A stretch of 64,000 nucleotides of DNA, from assembly GCA_015655145.1 (NCBI GenBank), contig JAATFO010000024.1, positions 49,454 through 113,453 of the forward strand, written 5' to 3'. Positions 1 through 11,006 of the stretch are shown piece by piece (the stretch's first letter is position 1; each line of letters begins with the position of its first letter). A program made the position numbers and the translations under genes. A model generated the notes under the pieces. It saw only the letters and a program-made list of their open reading frames with translations. It was not told the origin of the DNA and searched no databases. The DNA comes from Enterobacterales bacterium (lineage in GTDB: Bacteria > Pseudomonadota > Gammaproteobacteria > Enterobacterales > Enterobacteriaceae).

Positions 1-874
1 CCAACAAGGCGGCAATGGCAATATAACCAATCGCACCGGCACGCAGCGCTGACAGGATGTGACGACGATCATCGTTGGCCAGTTGCATTGAGGCGGCGCT
101 CAATGCTGTACGCGTCTTCGGGTTCCCCCGCAATTGGGCAACCACCTGGCACAATGCCACGATACCGGCGCCGATCATCATGCCATGAGGAATGTAGTGT
201 TGATTAATATCAATGCCCAACATTGGCTGGCTATAACCGCGCAATAGCAGGCCGATACCAAACATAGCGAGCGCCCAGATATTGCCGATAAACGCGGTCC
301 CCATTGCCGACATCGGCAATTTAAACCAGGAACCGATAATGCCAATGGCCAGACCGGCACTCAGCACCACCGCTTGCTGCCCGCCCTGATCTCCCGCTTT
401 AATGGATTCTGCGGCGGCAACACCGGGCGGCCAGGTACCGCTGGCTGGAAAGATGCGGGTATTGAACATCCGATAAAGCAGATAACCATCCAGCAACATC
501 GCCAGCGCTACGCCAATAAATATCGGCAGCACCAGGTCGGGACGACCGAATAACCAGGGAATACCGAGCGGGAGCAACAGGCTATTGGCGGCGCCAAATG
601 TGGCTGACGAGATAGCAGTCTGCGCCAGATTTTGCACATGCACTGAGCGGAAACGCATCATCATTTGTAGCGGGATACGGGCGACCAGCATCGCAACCAG
701 CGCCCCAACAATCGAGGTATTGGGCGTGACGCCGAGCGTGGTCAACAACTGAATACCAATAATCGCCCCGAAGACGCTAAGTATGGATAAGAAAAGCAGT
801 ATCGCCGGGGTGAAGGTACGCGGATGCCTGCCGGATAACGCATTTTCCTGGTGTAAAGATGAATGATGTGACAT
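1..874 (-). CDS. OPT/YSL-family transporter, C-terminus beyond window
   Basis: Integral membrane protein with repeated hydrophobic segments, read leftward off the window edge; 291 codons are present. The ATG at 872-874 follows a good AGGAG ribosome site in the complement of 885-892. The N-terminus is a short polar stretch, then helices with glycine-rich turns (residues about 24-65), and a central PASGTWPPG segment near residue 141. The pattern resembles oligopeptide/YSL-type transporters often found beside IclR regulators; this is recognition by resemblance, not a motif proof. It lies 56 bp downstream of the IclR gene in the same direction, so the two are probably co-transcribed. Substrate unknown: peptides, metal chelates or another nitrogenous compound are possible. 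Confidence 0.6.
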   Translation of the reverse strand, partial: MSHHSSLHQENALSGRHPRTFTPAILLFLSILSVFGAIIGIQLLTTLGVTPNTSIVGALVAMLVARIPLQMMMRFRSVHVQNLAQTAISSATFGAANSLLLPLGIPWLFGRPDLVLPIFIGVALAMLLDGYLLYRMFNTRIFPASGTWPPGVAAAESIKAGDQGGQQAVVLSAGLAIGIIGSWFKLPMSAMGTAFIGNIWALAMFGIGLLLRGYSQPMLGIDINQHYIPHGMMIGAGIVALCQVVAQLRGNPKTRTALSAASMQLANDDRRHILSALRAGAIGYIAIAALL

Positions 875-930
875 GAGATACCACTCCTGAAAATCAACCA
901 CGAGTCAAAAGGTCGGCGTCATACTCTTCA

Positions 931-1686
931 TCAGCCCAACCAGTAAGGATCACCATATTTGCGGCCAATCAGGTTTGCCGCCTGACAAAGTTGTTGCGCC
1001 AGTGCATTGATTTCGGCGTCACTGGCCATCGAAGCGGGAAATGTCAGGCAGAAGGCAATACTCTCTTTATTTTGTGGGTTACTGACCGCGCAACTGACTG
1101 AGGCCACCCCTGGAACCGCTTCTTCAATCGCTGAGGACCAGCGCTGCTCACGAATGTGATGAATCAGCGCCATCAGCCGCACAGGGTCATTCGCTGCTGT
1201 TGCCGTCAAAGCATGACTACCGCAAGTCAGTTGCTCATCGCTAAAACGCGCCAGCAATGCGCGACCGGTTGATGTTTGCCAGGCGGACGAACGGCTTCCG
1301 GGGTGTGTTATCACTCGTAATGCATGACGACCCGGCACCACCCGCAAAACTAAAACATCGCCGCCATCAAGCACAGAAAGATAACCGGTATGTCCGGTAC
1401 TCTGACACAGCGTGTGCAGTGCATATTCAACATCATCCGTCAGTGAAGAGGTCTGGTGCGCCACCCAGGCCATCTCGAGGATCATCAATCCGGGTTGATA
1501 GCTGCTGGTACGCGTATCGCGCTGCAGGAACCCGGTATCACACAGTTGTTTCAACACCCGTGATGTTGTGCTTTTCGGTAACTGCAGATGGGTGATGACA
1601 TCAGCGGCGGTGATACCGCGTTTAAGCTGGCTTATCAGCATCAGAATGTCGGCAGTGGTATTGAGTATGCTCATGTCTAATCTCAA
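931..1686 (-). CDS. IclR-family transcriptional regulator
   Basis: Cytoplasmic DNA-binding regulator of 251 residues, the normal IclR length. The N-terminal winged helix-turn-helix spans about residues 22-56 (ADVITHLQLPKSTTSRVLKQ), and the rest is the effector-binding GAF-like domain with the family-typical HPGSRSSAWQTSTGRALLA region near 128-146. Two starts are possible: 1686 or, four codons later, the ATG at 1674 (MSILNTTADI), which fits family N-termini slightly better. It is the first gene of an apparent two-gene unit with the OPT transporter, so it most likely controls import of the transporter's substrate. A palindrome just upstream suggests autoregulation. Inducer unknown. Confidence 0.88.
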   Translation of the reverse strand: MRLDMSILNTTADILMLISQLKRGITAADVITHLQLPKSTTSRVLKQLCDTGFLQRDTRTSSYQPGLMILEMAWVAHQTSSLTDDVEYALHTLCQSTGHTGYLSVLDGGDVLVLRVVPGRHALRVITHPGSRSSAWQTSTGRALLARFSDEQLTCGSHALTATAANDPVRLMALIHHIREQRWSSAIEEAVPGVASVSCAVSNPQNKESIAFCLTFPASMASDAEINALAQQLCQAANLIGRKYGDPYWLG

Positions 1687-1691
1687 AAAAT

Positions 1692-1704
1692 GGAACCAGG
1701 TTCC
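1692..1704. promoter_or_regulatory. candidate IclR-type operator
   Basis: GGAACC-A-GGTTCC is a perfect 6-1-6 palindrome lying 6-18 bp upstream of the longest iclR reading frame. It has the same layout as the E. coli IclR box (TGGAAAT-N-ATTTCCA). Its position suggests autorepression of the regulator and the following transporter. Binding is inferred from pattern only. Confidence 0.45.
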
Positions 1705-1851
1705 TTAAAATGAGAAATGCATAAACTATGCCTTAATTAAGGCATCCAGTTAATGTACTGATTATTAACTAAATATATTAATTTCATTGTCATTAGATGT
1801 GTGGAAAAACGGTAGCGATCAGATAAGTACAGCAGATGGGCACACCCGGCG

Positions 1852-1896
1852 TGCAATAAATGCACCAAAACGGATCAATAGCACTTATTTGGTGCA
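1852..1896 (-). promoter_or_regulatory. candidate sigma-54 promoter and NtrC-like half sites
   Basis: On the minus strand TGGTGCATTTATTGCA (complement of 1852-1867) has the GG-N10-GC spacing and TTGCA of a sigma-54 -24/-12 element pointing at the iclR-transporter unit. Overlapping or just upstream are two sites resembling NtrC boxes: 1861-1877 (weak) and 1880-1896, AGCACTTATTTGGTGCA, which is close to the glnA enhancer sites. Three positions of the -24 box deviate from consensus, and the sites lie unusually close to the promoter, so this remains a prediction. The rest of the 1705-1989 intergenic stretch shows no gene. Confidence 0.3.
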
Positions 1897-1989
1897 GAGC
1901 ATGGGTTTGACGACATAACGGAAGATTCAATCTATTGCAGTACAACGACTCACGCGGTAATAACCATTGCACAACGTTTACAGCGGGAG

Positions 1990-2012
1990 AGCGGGGCAAC
2001 ATCCGCCCCGCT
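1990..2012 (-). terminator. hairpin after idnT
   Basis: AGCGGGG (1990-1996) pairs with CCCCGCT (2006-2012) just past the idnT stop at 2020. The stem is GC-rich but no U-tract follows on the minus strand, so it may be a weak intrinsic terminator or a 3'-end stabiliser. Confidence 0.45.
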
Positions 2013-2019
2013 CAGCAAC

Positions 2020-3339
2020 TCAATGTATTATCATATTCAACATCAATACGCCCGCCAGACCCAGGAAGGAGATCAGCGTTTCCATGACGGTCCAGGTTTT
2101 CAGGGTTTCCACCACACTCAGGTTGAAATAGCCCTTAAACAGCCAAAACCCCGGATCATTAACATGTGACGCAATCACACTCCCCGAACCAACAGCCAGC
2201 ACCATCAGTGCCGGATCTGCATGGGTGGCGGCAATGATCGGCGTCACAATCCCGGCAGTGGTGATTGCCGCCACCGTCGCCGATCCAAGCGCGATACGCA
2301 GCATGGCCGCTACCGTCCAGCACATTAACAATGGCGACAGCGACGAGCCTTTCATCAGGTCGGCAATATAATGACCGACACCGCTGTCCACCAGCACCTG
2401 TTTAAACGCGCCGCCACCGGCAATGATGAAAATAATCATCGCAATCGCCCCAATGGAGTCGCCACAGATATCCATCACTCCGGCCATATCACGACCATTG
2501 CGCAGGCCGAGAGTAAACACCGCAATCACCACGGCAATAAACAAGGCTACCGCCGGATTGCCAATGAATTCAAAAAACTGGCGCACCGCATCCCCTTTTG
2601 GCATCGTCAACTCACAGACCGCCGCGATGGCCATCAGGATCACCGGGATCACCGCCGCGAAAATGCTGATCCAGAACCCTGGCATCTCATCTTCGGTAAA
2701 GATCTTCGGATTAAACAATCCTTCGGGTGGTGATTTCTCAAACCCTTTCAGAAAGCGGGAAAAAACCGGACCGGCAATGATCACTGTCGGCAGAGTAATA
2801 ATGATGCCGTACAGCAAGGTGGTGCCAAGATTAGCGTTAAAAATGATGGCAATGGCGGTCGGACCTGGGTGTGGCGGCAGGAAACAGTGCGTCACGGACA
2901 ATGCCGCCACCATCGGCACCCCGACATACAACAGCGGCATTTGCGCGGCGGCCACCACGGTAAACACCAGCGGCAACAGTAAGACAAAACCCACTTCGTA
3001 GAACATAGCCAGACCGACAATCAGCCCGGTCACCACCAGCGCCCACTGCACACGCTGTCTACCGAAAGCGGCAATCAGCGTGGTTGCCACGCGTTGCGCC
3101 GCCCCCGTGTCCGACACCAGCCGCCCCAGTATGGCGCCAAATCCGAGGATCATCGCCAAACCACCCAGCGTGCTGCCAATGCCTTTCTGGATTGACGCCA
3201 CCGCTTCCAGTGGCGTCATCCCTTCGGCGATCCCAACCACCGCGGAGACAAACACCAGCGCGATAAATCCATTCACCTTAAAGACAATCATTAACACCAG
3301 TAATAAAACTACGCCCATCGCTATTATTGTAATCGGCAT
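2020..3339 (-). CDS. idnT: GntP-family gluconate/L-idonate:H+ symporter
   Basis: Inner-membrane permease of 439 residues, exactly the length of E. coli IdnT and very similar throughout. It imports L-idonate (and probably D-gluconate or 5-ketogluconate) with protons. It has about a dozen hydrophobic segments, and the loop THCFLPPHPGPTAIA near residue 170 is characteristic of GntP permeases. The start is the ATG at 3337-3339 (MPITIIAMG), preceded by AAGGAAAT; the reading frame extends upstream without matching the family. It is the last gene of idnD-idnO-idnT, the same order as in E. coli, and is followed by a hairpin. The regulator idnR, next in E. coli, is missing here. Confidence 0.95.
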   Translation of the reverse strand: MPITIIAMGVVLLLVLMIVFKVNGFIALVFVSAVVGIAEGMTPLEAVASIQKGIGSTLGGLAMILGFGAILGRLVSDTGAAQRVATTLIAAFGRQRVQWALVVTGLIVGLAMFYEVGFVLLLPLVFTVVAAAQMPLLYVGVPMVAALSVTHCFLPPHPGPTAIAIIFNANLGTTLLYGIIITLPTVIIAGPVFSRFLKGFEKSPPEGLFNPKIFTEDEMPGFWISIFAAVIPVILMAIAAVCELTMPKGDAVRQFFEFIGNPAVALFIAVVIAVFTLGLRNGRDMAGVMDICGDSIGAIAMIIFIIAGGGAFKQVLVDSGVGHYIADLMKGSSLSPLLMCWTVAAMLRIALGSATVAAITTAGIVTPIIAATHADPALMVLAVGSGSVIASHVNDPGFWLFKGYFNLSVVETLKTWTVMETLISFLGLAGVLMLNMIIH

Positions 3340-3385
3340 TTGTATTTCCTTCTCAACGGGTACAGGTGACGCCAGGTTTAGTTGC

Positions 3386-4150
3386 TTATACGGCAACGCG
3401 CATGCCACCATCGACAAAAAGCAAGTGGCCGTTCACAAAATCGGATGCCTGCGAGGCCAAAAATACTGCCGCGCCGATAAGCTCTTGCGGATTGCCCCAG
3501 CGCGCCGCTGGCGTGCGTTTAACCAGCCAGGCGGTGAATGCTTCATCATCAGCCAGCGCCTGGGTCATTTCCGTTTTAAAATAGCCGGGGGCAATACCGT
3601 TAACCTGAATATTGTAACGGGCCAGTTCAACGCACATTCCACGCGTCAGCATCGTCACCGCCCCTTTAGAAGCGGCATAAGGTGTAATGGTGTCGCGGCC
3701 CAGCTCGCTTTGCATCGAGCCAATATTGATGATTTTGCCGTACTTGCGCGTAACCATTTTGCGTGCAACCGCTTGTGACACCAAAAAGACCGCGGTCTGG
3801 TTAACCGCAATCACCGCATTCCAGTCCTGCTCCGGAAATTCGAGAAATGGCCGCCGACGTTGAATTCCGGCGTTATTAACCAACACATCAATGTTGCCTA
3901 TTTCATGCTCAATCTGCTCGATTGCCGCATTCACCGCGCCAGACTGCGTCACATCAAAGGCGATGGCATGCGCACGATGCCCCTGCTCGCGCAACTGATG
4001 CGCCGCTTTTTCTGCGCCAGCCTGCGTGGTGGCGTTAATAATCACTTCCGCTCCAGCTTCCGCCAGCCCGGTGGCCAGCAGAAAACCGATGCCACGCGCA
4101 GATCCGGTGATCAATGCCCGTTTATTCGCTAATGAAAAAAGTGTACTCAC
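3386..4150 (-). CDS. idnO: 5-keto-D-gluconate 5-reductase
   Basis: Cytoplasmic short-chain dehydrogenase that interconverts 5-ketogluconate and D-gluconate with NAD(P)H, the second step of L-idonate catabolism. The N-terminal Rossmann motif is TGSARGIG (about residues 15-22), the NNAG motif is present (VLVNNAGIQRRRP), and the catalytic Ser and the YAASK motif (Tyr-x-x-x-Lys) appear near 148-165. The GTG at 4148-4150, preceded by AGGGGA, gives 254 residues, equal to E. coli IdnO; a TTG further upstream is less likely. It begins 15 bp after the idnD stop codon, consistent with tight co-transcription. Confidence 0.96.
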   Translation of the reverse strand: MSTLFSLANKRALITGSARGIGFLLATGLAEAGAEVIINATTQAGAEKAAHQLREQGHRAHAIAFDVTQSGAVNAAIEQIEHEIGNIDVLVNNAGIQRRRPFLEFPEQDWNAVIAVNQTAVFLVSQAVARKMVTRKYGKIINIGSMQSELGRDTITPYAASKGAVTMLTRGMCVELARYNIQVNGIAPGYFKTEMTQALADDEAFTAWLVKRTPAARWGNPQELIGAAVFLASQASDFVNGHLLFVDGGMRVAV

Positions 4151-4164
4151 GGTTTTTCCCCTAT

Positions 4165-5196
4165 TCAAAACGTCAATTGCACTTTGGCGGCTTGCTGTTT
4201 ATCGCCGGCAAACACCAGCGCGGCCGCAACATCCGTCCAGGCATATTCCCCGCTGAACAATGGCAACGGATCAAGGATGCCATTGCTGAGCCAGTCCACT
4301 GCGGTATTGAACTCGGTGGTGAAACGGAATGAACCCACAAGCTTTATCTCTTTAGCAATCAACGTCATGATGGGAAAAGCGGGGACTGCGCCGCCCATGC
4401 CAACCTGTACCAACGTTCCCCGGGCGCGTGTCACATCCAGACAACGCAGCAAGGAAGCCGGATGGCCAGAGGCTTCGAACGCCACATCAAAATAGCCTTT
4501 TTCCGCCAGATAAGGGGTGAAATCACCGCTGGCGGCATGCACCGTAGTGGTAGCTCCCATTTGTCGGGCCAATGACAGTGAACGTTCACTGATATCAGTA
4601 CAAACAATTTCACGCGCGCCTTTGGCTTTTACCGCCGCCGCAATCAGACAGCCAATCGGGCCGACCCCTGAAATGAACACTGTTTTCCCGTCTAGATCGC
4701 CCGCCTGGTTTGCCGCATGAATGCACACTGCCAGCGGCTCGGCAAAGACCATCACGGTGTCATCGGCCTCATGAGGAAAAGGAACGCACTGCGCACTATC
4801 AACAATTTTATATTGGGTAAAACCGCCATCAACATGGGGAAAGTACATGGCGCTACCAAAAAAGCGCATCTGCACGCACTGATTTTCTTCATGATTATGA
4901 CAATATTTGCAGTCACCACAGGGTTTTGAAGGGTTGATGGCGACCTTCTGATCAGGCTTCAGTGCCGGATCATCGCTGGCCACTACGTGACCGATCACCT
5001 CATGGCCGAGGATCATCGGCATTTTCACTGCATAACTGCCGACTTTCCCTTCCTGGTAGTAATGCAGATCAGAACCGCAGATCCCGCCACGGGTAATACG
5101 TACCAGGGTGCCTTCCCCCTGATAGTTCAGGTGCTGAGTGATAACTTCAACATCTTCCCTGCCTTTTATCATGCAGGATTGGGTTTCAATGTTCAT
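4165..5196 (-). CDS. idnD: L-idonate 5-dehydrogenase (zinc-dependent)
   Basis: Medium-chain zinc alcohol dehydrogenase of 343 residues that oxidises L-idonate to 5-ketogluconate, the first cytoplasmic step. The catalytic zinc motif GHEVIGHV lies near residue 64, with Cys in GGICGSDLHYY; structural-zinc cysteines are in the PCGDCKYCHNHEENQC loop near 92-107. The nucleotide-binding glycines are in ISGVGPIGCLIAA near 175. Length and sequence match E. coli IdnD. It is the promoter-proximal gene of idnDOT. Upstream lie a CRP-like box and a gluconate-type operator, which points to catabolite control and repression by a GntR/IdnR-type LacI protein encoded elsewhere. Confidence 0.96.
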   Translation of the reverse strand: MNIETQSCMIKGREDVEVITQHLNYQGEGTLVRITRGGICGSDLHYYQEGKVGSYAVKMPMILGHEVIGHVVASDDPALKPDQKVAINPSKPCGDCKYCHNHEENQCVQMRFFGSAMYFPHVDGGFTQYKIVDSAQCVPFPHEADDTVMVFAEPLAVCIHAANQAGDLDGKTVFISGVGPIGCLIAAAVKAKGAREIVCTDISERSLSLARQMGATTTVHAASGDFTPYLAEKGYFDVAFEASGHPASLLRCLDVTRARGTLVQVGMGGAVPAFPIMTLIAKEIKLVGSFRFTTEFNTAVDWLSNGILDPLPLFSGEYAWTDVAAALVFAGDKQQAAKVQLTF

Positions 5197-5254
5197 AGAT
5201 GCCTCGTTGCTTTACCTTCAGAGGCACATGAAACCGTGTTCACCACGATGAAAA

Positions 5255-5270
5255 TGTGAAACAGATCACT
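5255..5270. promoter_or_regulatory. CRP binding site upstream of idnD
   Basis: TGTGA-AACAGA-TCACT matches the TGTGA-N6-TCACA consensus at nine of ten conserved positions. It lies about 60 bp upstream of the idnD start, a normal activating distance. Catabolite control of idonate use is established in E. coli; binding here is inferred. Confidence 0.65.
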
Positions 5271-5291
5271 GAAATCCATTGTTACAAATAG

Positions 5292-5307
5292 ATGTTACCG
5301 ATAACGT
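5292..5307. promoter_or_regulatory. gluconate/idonate-type operator (GntR/IdnR box)
   Basis: ATGTTACCGATAACGT differs by one base from the E. coli GntR/IdnR operator core ATGTTACCGATAACAT. It lies about 100 bp upstream of idnD. Because no LacI-family gene is in the window, the protein that reads it must be encoded elsewhere. Confidence 0.65.
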
Positions 5308-5408
5308 GAATGACATAGCGCTTTCAACCACTGTGCTTTACATGACTTTTTTTGACTCACTTCACAGCTTGCACGCACACCCTTTTACTTCCTGTGGTTA
5401 ATGGCTAA

Positions 5409-7478
<2,070 letters not shown>

Positions 7479-7485
7479 CCGCGGA

Positions 7486-8613
7486 TCAGTGCAATTTCAC
7501 TGAACGCAAAATAACAAACTTCTGATTCGATGCCACCGTAGTGCAATTGCCAAATAGCGTTTTCATTTTGTGGTAATAATCCAGATGGCGATTACCCACA
7601 AGATGTAACTCACCGCCGTATTGCAGACAACGACGCGCATCGCGCATCATTTGCCAGGCTATCTGATCCGTCATGGTGTTTTGTTGATGAAACGGCGGGT
7701 TGCACAATACCGTATGCAAATGATCAGCCGGGAAACCGCTCAACACATGGTTCACGCTAAAATCACTGCGGTCCATGTCCTGCGGACGATTGCTGACCAC
7801 ATTTAACCGGCTTGATGCCACCGCCATCCACGATTCATCCACAAAATGGACTGTCGCCTGCGGGTTTTTCTCCAGTGCCAGCAAGCCAATCACGCCATTA
7901 CCACAACCGAGATCGACAATGTCGCCAGTAATATTTTCCGGCAGATACTGCATAAAAAAGCGCGTGCCGATATCCAGGCTACTGCGGGAAAACACCTCCG
8001 CATAATGGTGAATCAGATAGTCGGTGCCCTCCAGCGGCCATACCTGCGTTTCCGCCACTGTTTCCTGCGCCGGCTGGCTCACGGTGCTGTAAACCAACCG
8101 CGCTTTTTTCCAGGCCAGAGACGTGTTGGTTTCTCCCAAAATGCGTGTAAACAATTGCAATGTGGAGTGGTGAATCGCCTTCGCTTTCGCCGCTGCAATG
8201 ATCACCGTTTCCGCTGTCGCCACCGCGCGTATCGCGTGCAATTGCTGTTCCAGCAACGCCAGAGTTTTCGGTATTTTTATCAGCACACAGCCGGGCGCTG
8301 ACGGCAAGGCCGCGAGGCTATCCAGTAACATAACATTATCCACCTCAAGGTGGTTGGCATTCAGGTTATAACGCGTCGCCTGCTGGCTGAGCCAGGAATC
8401 GCTAATACTCACCAACGTGCGAGCACTCAGCGCACAGGCCAGCGCGCCAAAACTGTCGTTAAAAATCAGTAATGGGCCGTTCTCCTCTGGCGGCAGATCT
8501 TGCTGCAACAGGTATTCATCGGCTGCGTCCCAGGCCTGCAACGGACTATCGTCATTCACGGGCGGAAAACGGTGTAGCATCAGCGTGCCATTGCTCAGTT
8601 CAAGTTGGCTCAT
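7486..8613 (-). CDS. rlmG: 23S rRNA (guanine-1835-N2)-methyltransferase
   Basis: SAM-dependent enzyme that methylates G1835 of 23S rRNA. At 375 residues it is close to E. coli RlmG (378). An inactive N-terminal methyltransferase-like domain precedes the catalytic one; the SAM motif DLGCGNGVIGLLAL lies near 237-250 and the catalytic NPPFHQ motif near 307-312. The ATG at 8611-8613 follows CGGAG. Neighbours fadH and ygjP are those of E. coli. Confidence 0.95.
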   Translation of the reverse strand: MSQLELSNGTLMLHRFPPVNDDSPLQAWDAADEYLLQQDLPPEENGPLLIFNDSFGALACALSARTLVSISDSWLSQQATRYNLNANHLEVDNVMLLDSLAALPSAPGCVLIKIPKTLALLEQQLHAIRAVATAETVIIAAAKAKAIHHSTLQLFTRILGETNTSLAWKKARLVYSTVSQPAQETVAETQVWPLEGTDYLIHHYAEVFSRSSLDIGTRFFMQYLPENITGDIVDLGCGNGVIGLLALEKNPQATVHFVDESWMAVASSRLNVVSNRPQDMDRSDFSVNHVLSGFPADHLHTVLCNPPFHQQNTMTDQIAWQMMRDARRCLQYGGELHLVGNRHLDYYHKMKTLFGNCTTVASNQKFVILRSVKLH

Positions 8614-8817
8614 CGGATCTCCGGCGTGGTATACTTCTATGCATTGCTTGTCCCTGAAAGGACGCAGTATACGCTAAATCATTCGCATTGCAGAAAGGCG
8701 GTAAGCATGTCCCGGAGGGAGTTTATCCTGCCGAGGGATTTGAGCCGCACACGCACCGCCCATGCCCGGCAACGTGCAAAATAGCGGGGACACGTTACTT
8801 TTACCTATGGCCGCACC

Positions 8818-9321
8818 ATGTCAGCACTTATTTATCTGCAGGGATACCCGGAAATCCTGATCCGGCAGGCACAAACGTTGATTGATCAACAACGGCTGGG
8901 CGAGGTATTGCAACAACGTTATCCGGAGAACCACAACATCACGAGCGATAGCGCGCTGTATAGCTATGTACTTGCTCTGAAAAACCGTTATTTGCGTCAT
9001 ACGCCAGTGCTCAATAAAGTGACCTATGACAACAAAATCAAGGTGATGAAACACGCATTGGGACTGCATACCGCTATTTCCCGCGTGCAGGGGGGGAAAC
9101 TCAAAGCAAAAACCGAAATCCGGGTAGCCGCAATTTTCAGGCAGGCGCCCAACGCCTTCCTGCGCATGATCGTGGTGCATGAGCTGGCGCACAGCAAAGA
9201 AAAAGATCATAACAAAGCGTTTTATCAGCTTTGCTGCCATATGGAGCCGCATTACCACCAACTGGAGTTTGATACGCGACTCTGGCTAACCGACCAGGCG
9301 CTACACGGCAATGCCGCTTAA
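8818..9321 (+). CDS. ygjP: YgjP-family (DUF45) zinc metalloprotease-like protein
   Basis: Small cytoplasmic protein of 167 residues with the gluzincin motif HELAH near residue 120 and the following basic HNKAFYQLCCHMEP stretch typical of the YgjP/WSS1-like fold. Length and sequence match E. coli YgjP closely. Its physiological substrate is not established. It starts at the ATG at 8818 and converges on the ClC channel gene, with stop codons overlapping by 4 bp (9318-9321). Confidence 0.9.
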   Translation: MSALIYLQGYPEILIRQAQTLIDQQRLGEVLQQRYPENHNITSDSALYSYVLALKNRYLRHTPVLNKVTYDNKIKVMKHALGLHTAISRVQGGKLKAKTEIRVAAIFRQAPNAFLRMIVVHELAHSKEKDHNKAFYQLCCHMEPHYHQLEFDTRLWLTDQALHGNAA

Positions 9322-11006
9322 ATAAACGCACTGGCTTGCTGAATCAGACTGGTTTTGGTTAACGCGCCTAGAAATTTTCGTTCGTGGGCATTATTCAGCA
9401 CGGGTAAACGTTCGAGAGTGACCTGAGTAAACGCCTCCCACCCTTCTCGAATAGTTTGGTGTTGGTATACACAAGGGAAATGAGTATCCATCACCGCGCT
9501 CACCGGCGAATCAAGGGTTAGTTCGTGTTCAACTATTTTATGCGCAATATCATGAATAGAAACCACCCCAAGAAACTGCCCGTGCTCATCGACAATATAG
9601 ACAAAACGCTCACGTTTCAGAGTACTCATCGCCAGTGCCTTTCCAACGGATTCATGTGGCAGTAATGCCACCCCAGCGACAATAAATTGCGCAATGATAC
9701 CGTTATCAAAATCAAATTTAGCGTCAGAACGACTAAAATGTTGGGTGATAACCGGATAGGTACTGCTGGATTGCAGGCGATAGACCACCATTGACGCCAG
9801 CACCGCCGCGATCATTAGCGGAAACAACAAGCTACTGTTGAGGGTCATTTCCAGCACCATCAACATCGCCATTAACGGCGCCTGGCTCACCGCCGCCAGC
9901 ACTGCGGCCATCCCTACCGCAGCAAACAATAACGTGTTGTCTGGCGCCACGCCTGCCAGACTGGCAAGCGTGGCGATCGCCACACCCAGCAATGCGCCCA
10001 CCAGTAACGCCGGAGTAAATAAGCCGCCAACGGCATTGGACCCCACGGAAAGCGCGGTGGCGACCATCTTCAACAGCAACAATAGCAACAACGCCTTGAG
10101 CGCCAGCCCGCCCGCCATGACCGCAACAATCACGTCATAACCGTTGCCCAGAATGTCTGTCGAGATGATAGCCAGCATGCCAACCGCCACCCCGCCGAGG
10201 CCCAAACGTAAAGGCAGGTTGTTAATGCGAGCAAACAGTTGCCGGCTCCGGCCGATCAGATAAATCATCAGCCATCCCGTCAACCCGGACAATAAACCGA
10301 CGATAATGGTGATGCCCAGCGTGGTCGGGCTCAGTTGGAATTGTACCGTAGCAAAAGGGTAAATCGGTGAGCGAAAACCCAGCGCCCACATGGTCATCAC
10401 GGCTACCGCGGACGCAATGACCAGCGGGATCAGCCTTTGTAATGCAGAAATACCGAACGCAATTTCCGCCACAAAAATGGCGGCGGCGAGCGGGGCATGA
10501 TAGACCGAAGACAAACCAGCGGCGGCGGCCATCGCCACAACATCACTGTTTTTCAGCGCCAGCGATTTAAAACCATAGCGCCCCATTATGCTGCCGCACA
10601 ATGCGGCAAGCTGTACCATCGGTCCCTCTTTACCAATGGAAGCGCCGCTACCAATACTGGCGATCGACGATAATGCGCGAAATAACGACGTTTTGGTCGG
10701 CACCGCGTCCAGCCGAGCGTTGATCACTTCAAGATAATCCGTTTTTACCCGGGTGTTACGTTCAAGGATGGTAGCACAGCGAAGAAAATAGCCGGCAACC
10801 ACCCCGCCAAGCCCGACAATCACGGGCCAGAGGAACCACGGCCACACCATCATCGCCTGAGTAATGTCTTGCTGGCTATGGAATAGCAAACGGTTAATCA
10901 CGGCAATAATCGCGCGAAACCCCAGCGTCACCAGCGCGGCGGCGCAGCCGACCGGAATGGCCACCAGAATGCTGTTCCAGCTCAGTGCATGTTTACTGTC
11001 GTTCAC
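9318..11006 (-). CDS. ClC-type chloride channel/antiporter with C-terminal CBS pair
   Basis: Inner-membrane ClC protein of 562 residues, longer than E. coli ClcA (473) and ClcB (418) because two CBS domains follow the membrane part (about residues 440-560). The anion-filter segment GSGASIGKEGP is at 119-129 and retains the gating glutamate; FVAEIAFG near 178-185 retains a glutamate at the position of the internal proton glutamate of ClcA, suggesting H+/Cl- exchange. The downstream filter segment GSNAVGGLFTPALLVGALLG is also present. CBS domains often sense adenine nucleotides. E. coli has no such gene between ygjP and ygjR, so it is an insertion relative to that order. Confidence 0.85.
   Translation of the reverse strand: MNDSKHALSWNSILVAIPVGCAAALVTLGFRAIIAVINRLLFHSQQDITQAMMVWPWFLWPVIVGLGGVVAGYFLRCATILERNTRVKTDYLEVINARLDAVPTKTSLFRALSSIASIGSGASIGKEGPMVQLAALCGSIMGRYGFKSLALKNSDVVAMAAAAGLSSVYHAPLAAAIFVAEIAFGISALQRLIPLVIASAVAVMTMWALGFRSPIYPFATVQFQLSPTTLGITIIVGLLSGLTGWLMIYLIGRSRQLFARINNLPLRLGLGGVAVGMLAIISTDILGNGYDVIVAVMAGGLALKALLLLLLLKMVATALSVGSNAVGGLFTPALLVGALLGVAIATLASLAGVAPDNTLLFAAVGMAAVLAAVSQAPLMAMLMVLEMTLNSSLLFPLMIAAVLASMVVYRLQSSSTYPVITQHFSRSDAKFDFDNGIIAQFIVAGVALLPHESVGKALAMSTLKRERFVYIVDEHGQFLGVVSIHDIAHKIVEHELTLDSPVSAVMDTHFPCVYQHQTIREGWEAFTQVTLERLPVLNNAHERKFLGALTKTSLIQQASAFI

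Noticed and set aside
1793..2002. 69-codon minus-strand frame between iclR and idnT
   Set aside because: Overlaps the predicted regulatory elements and the idnT hairpin, with no ribosome site or recognisable protein pattern.
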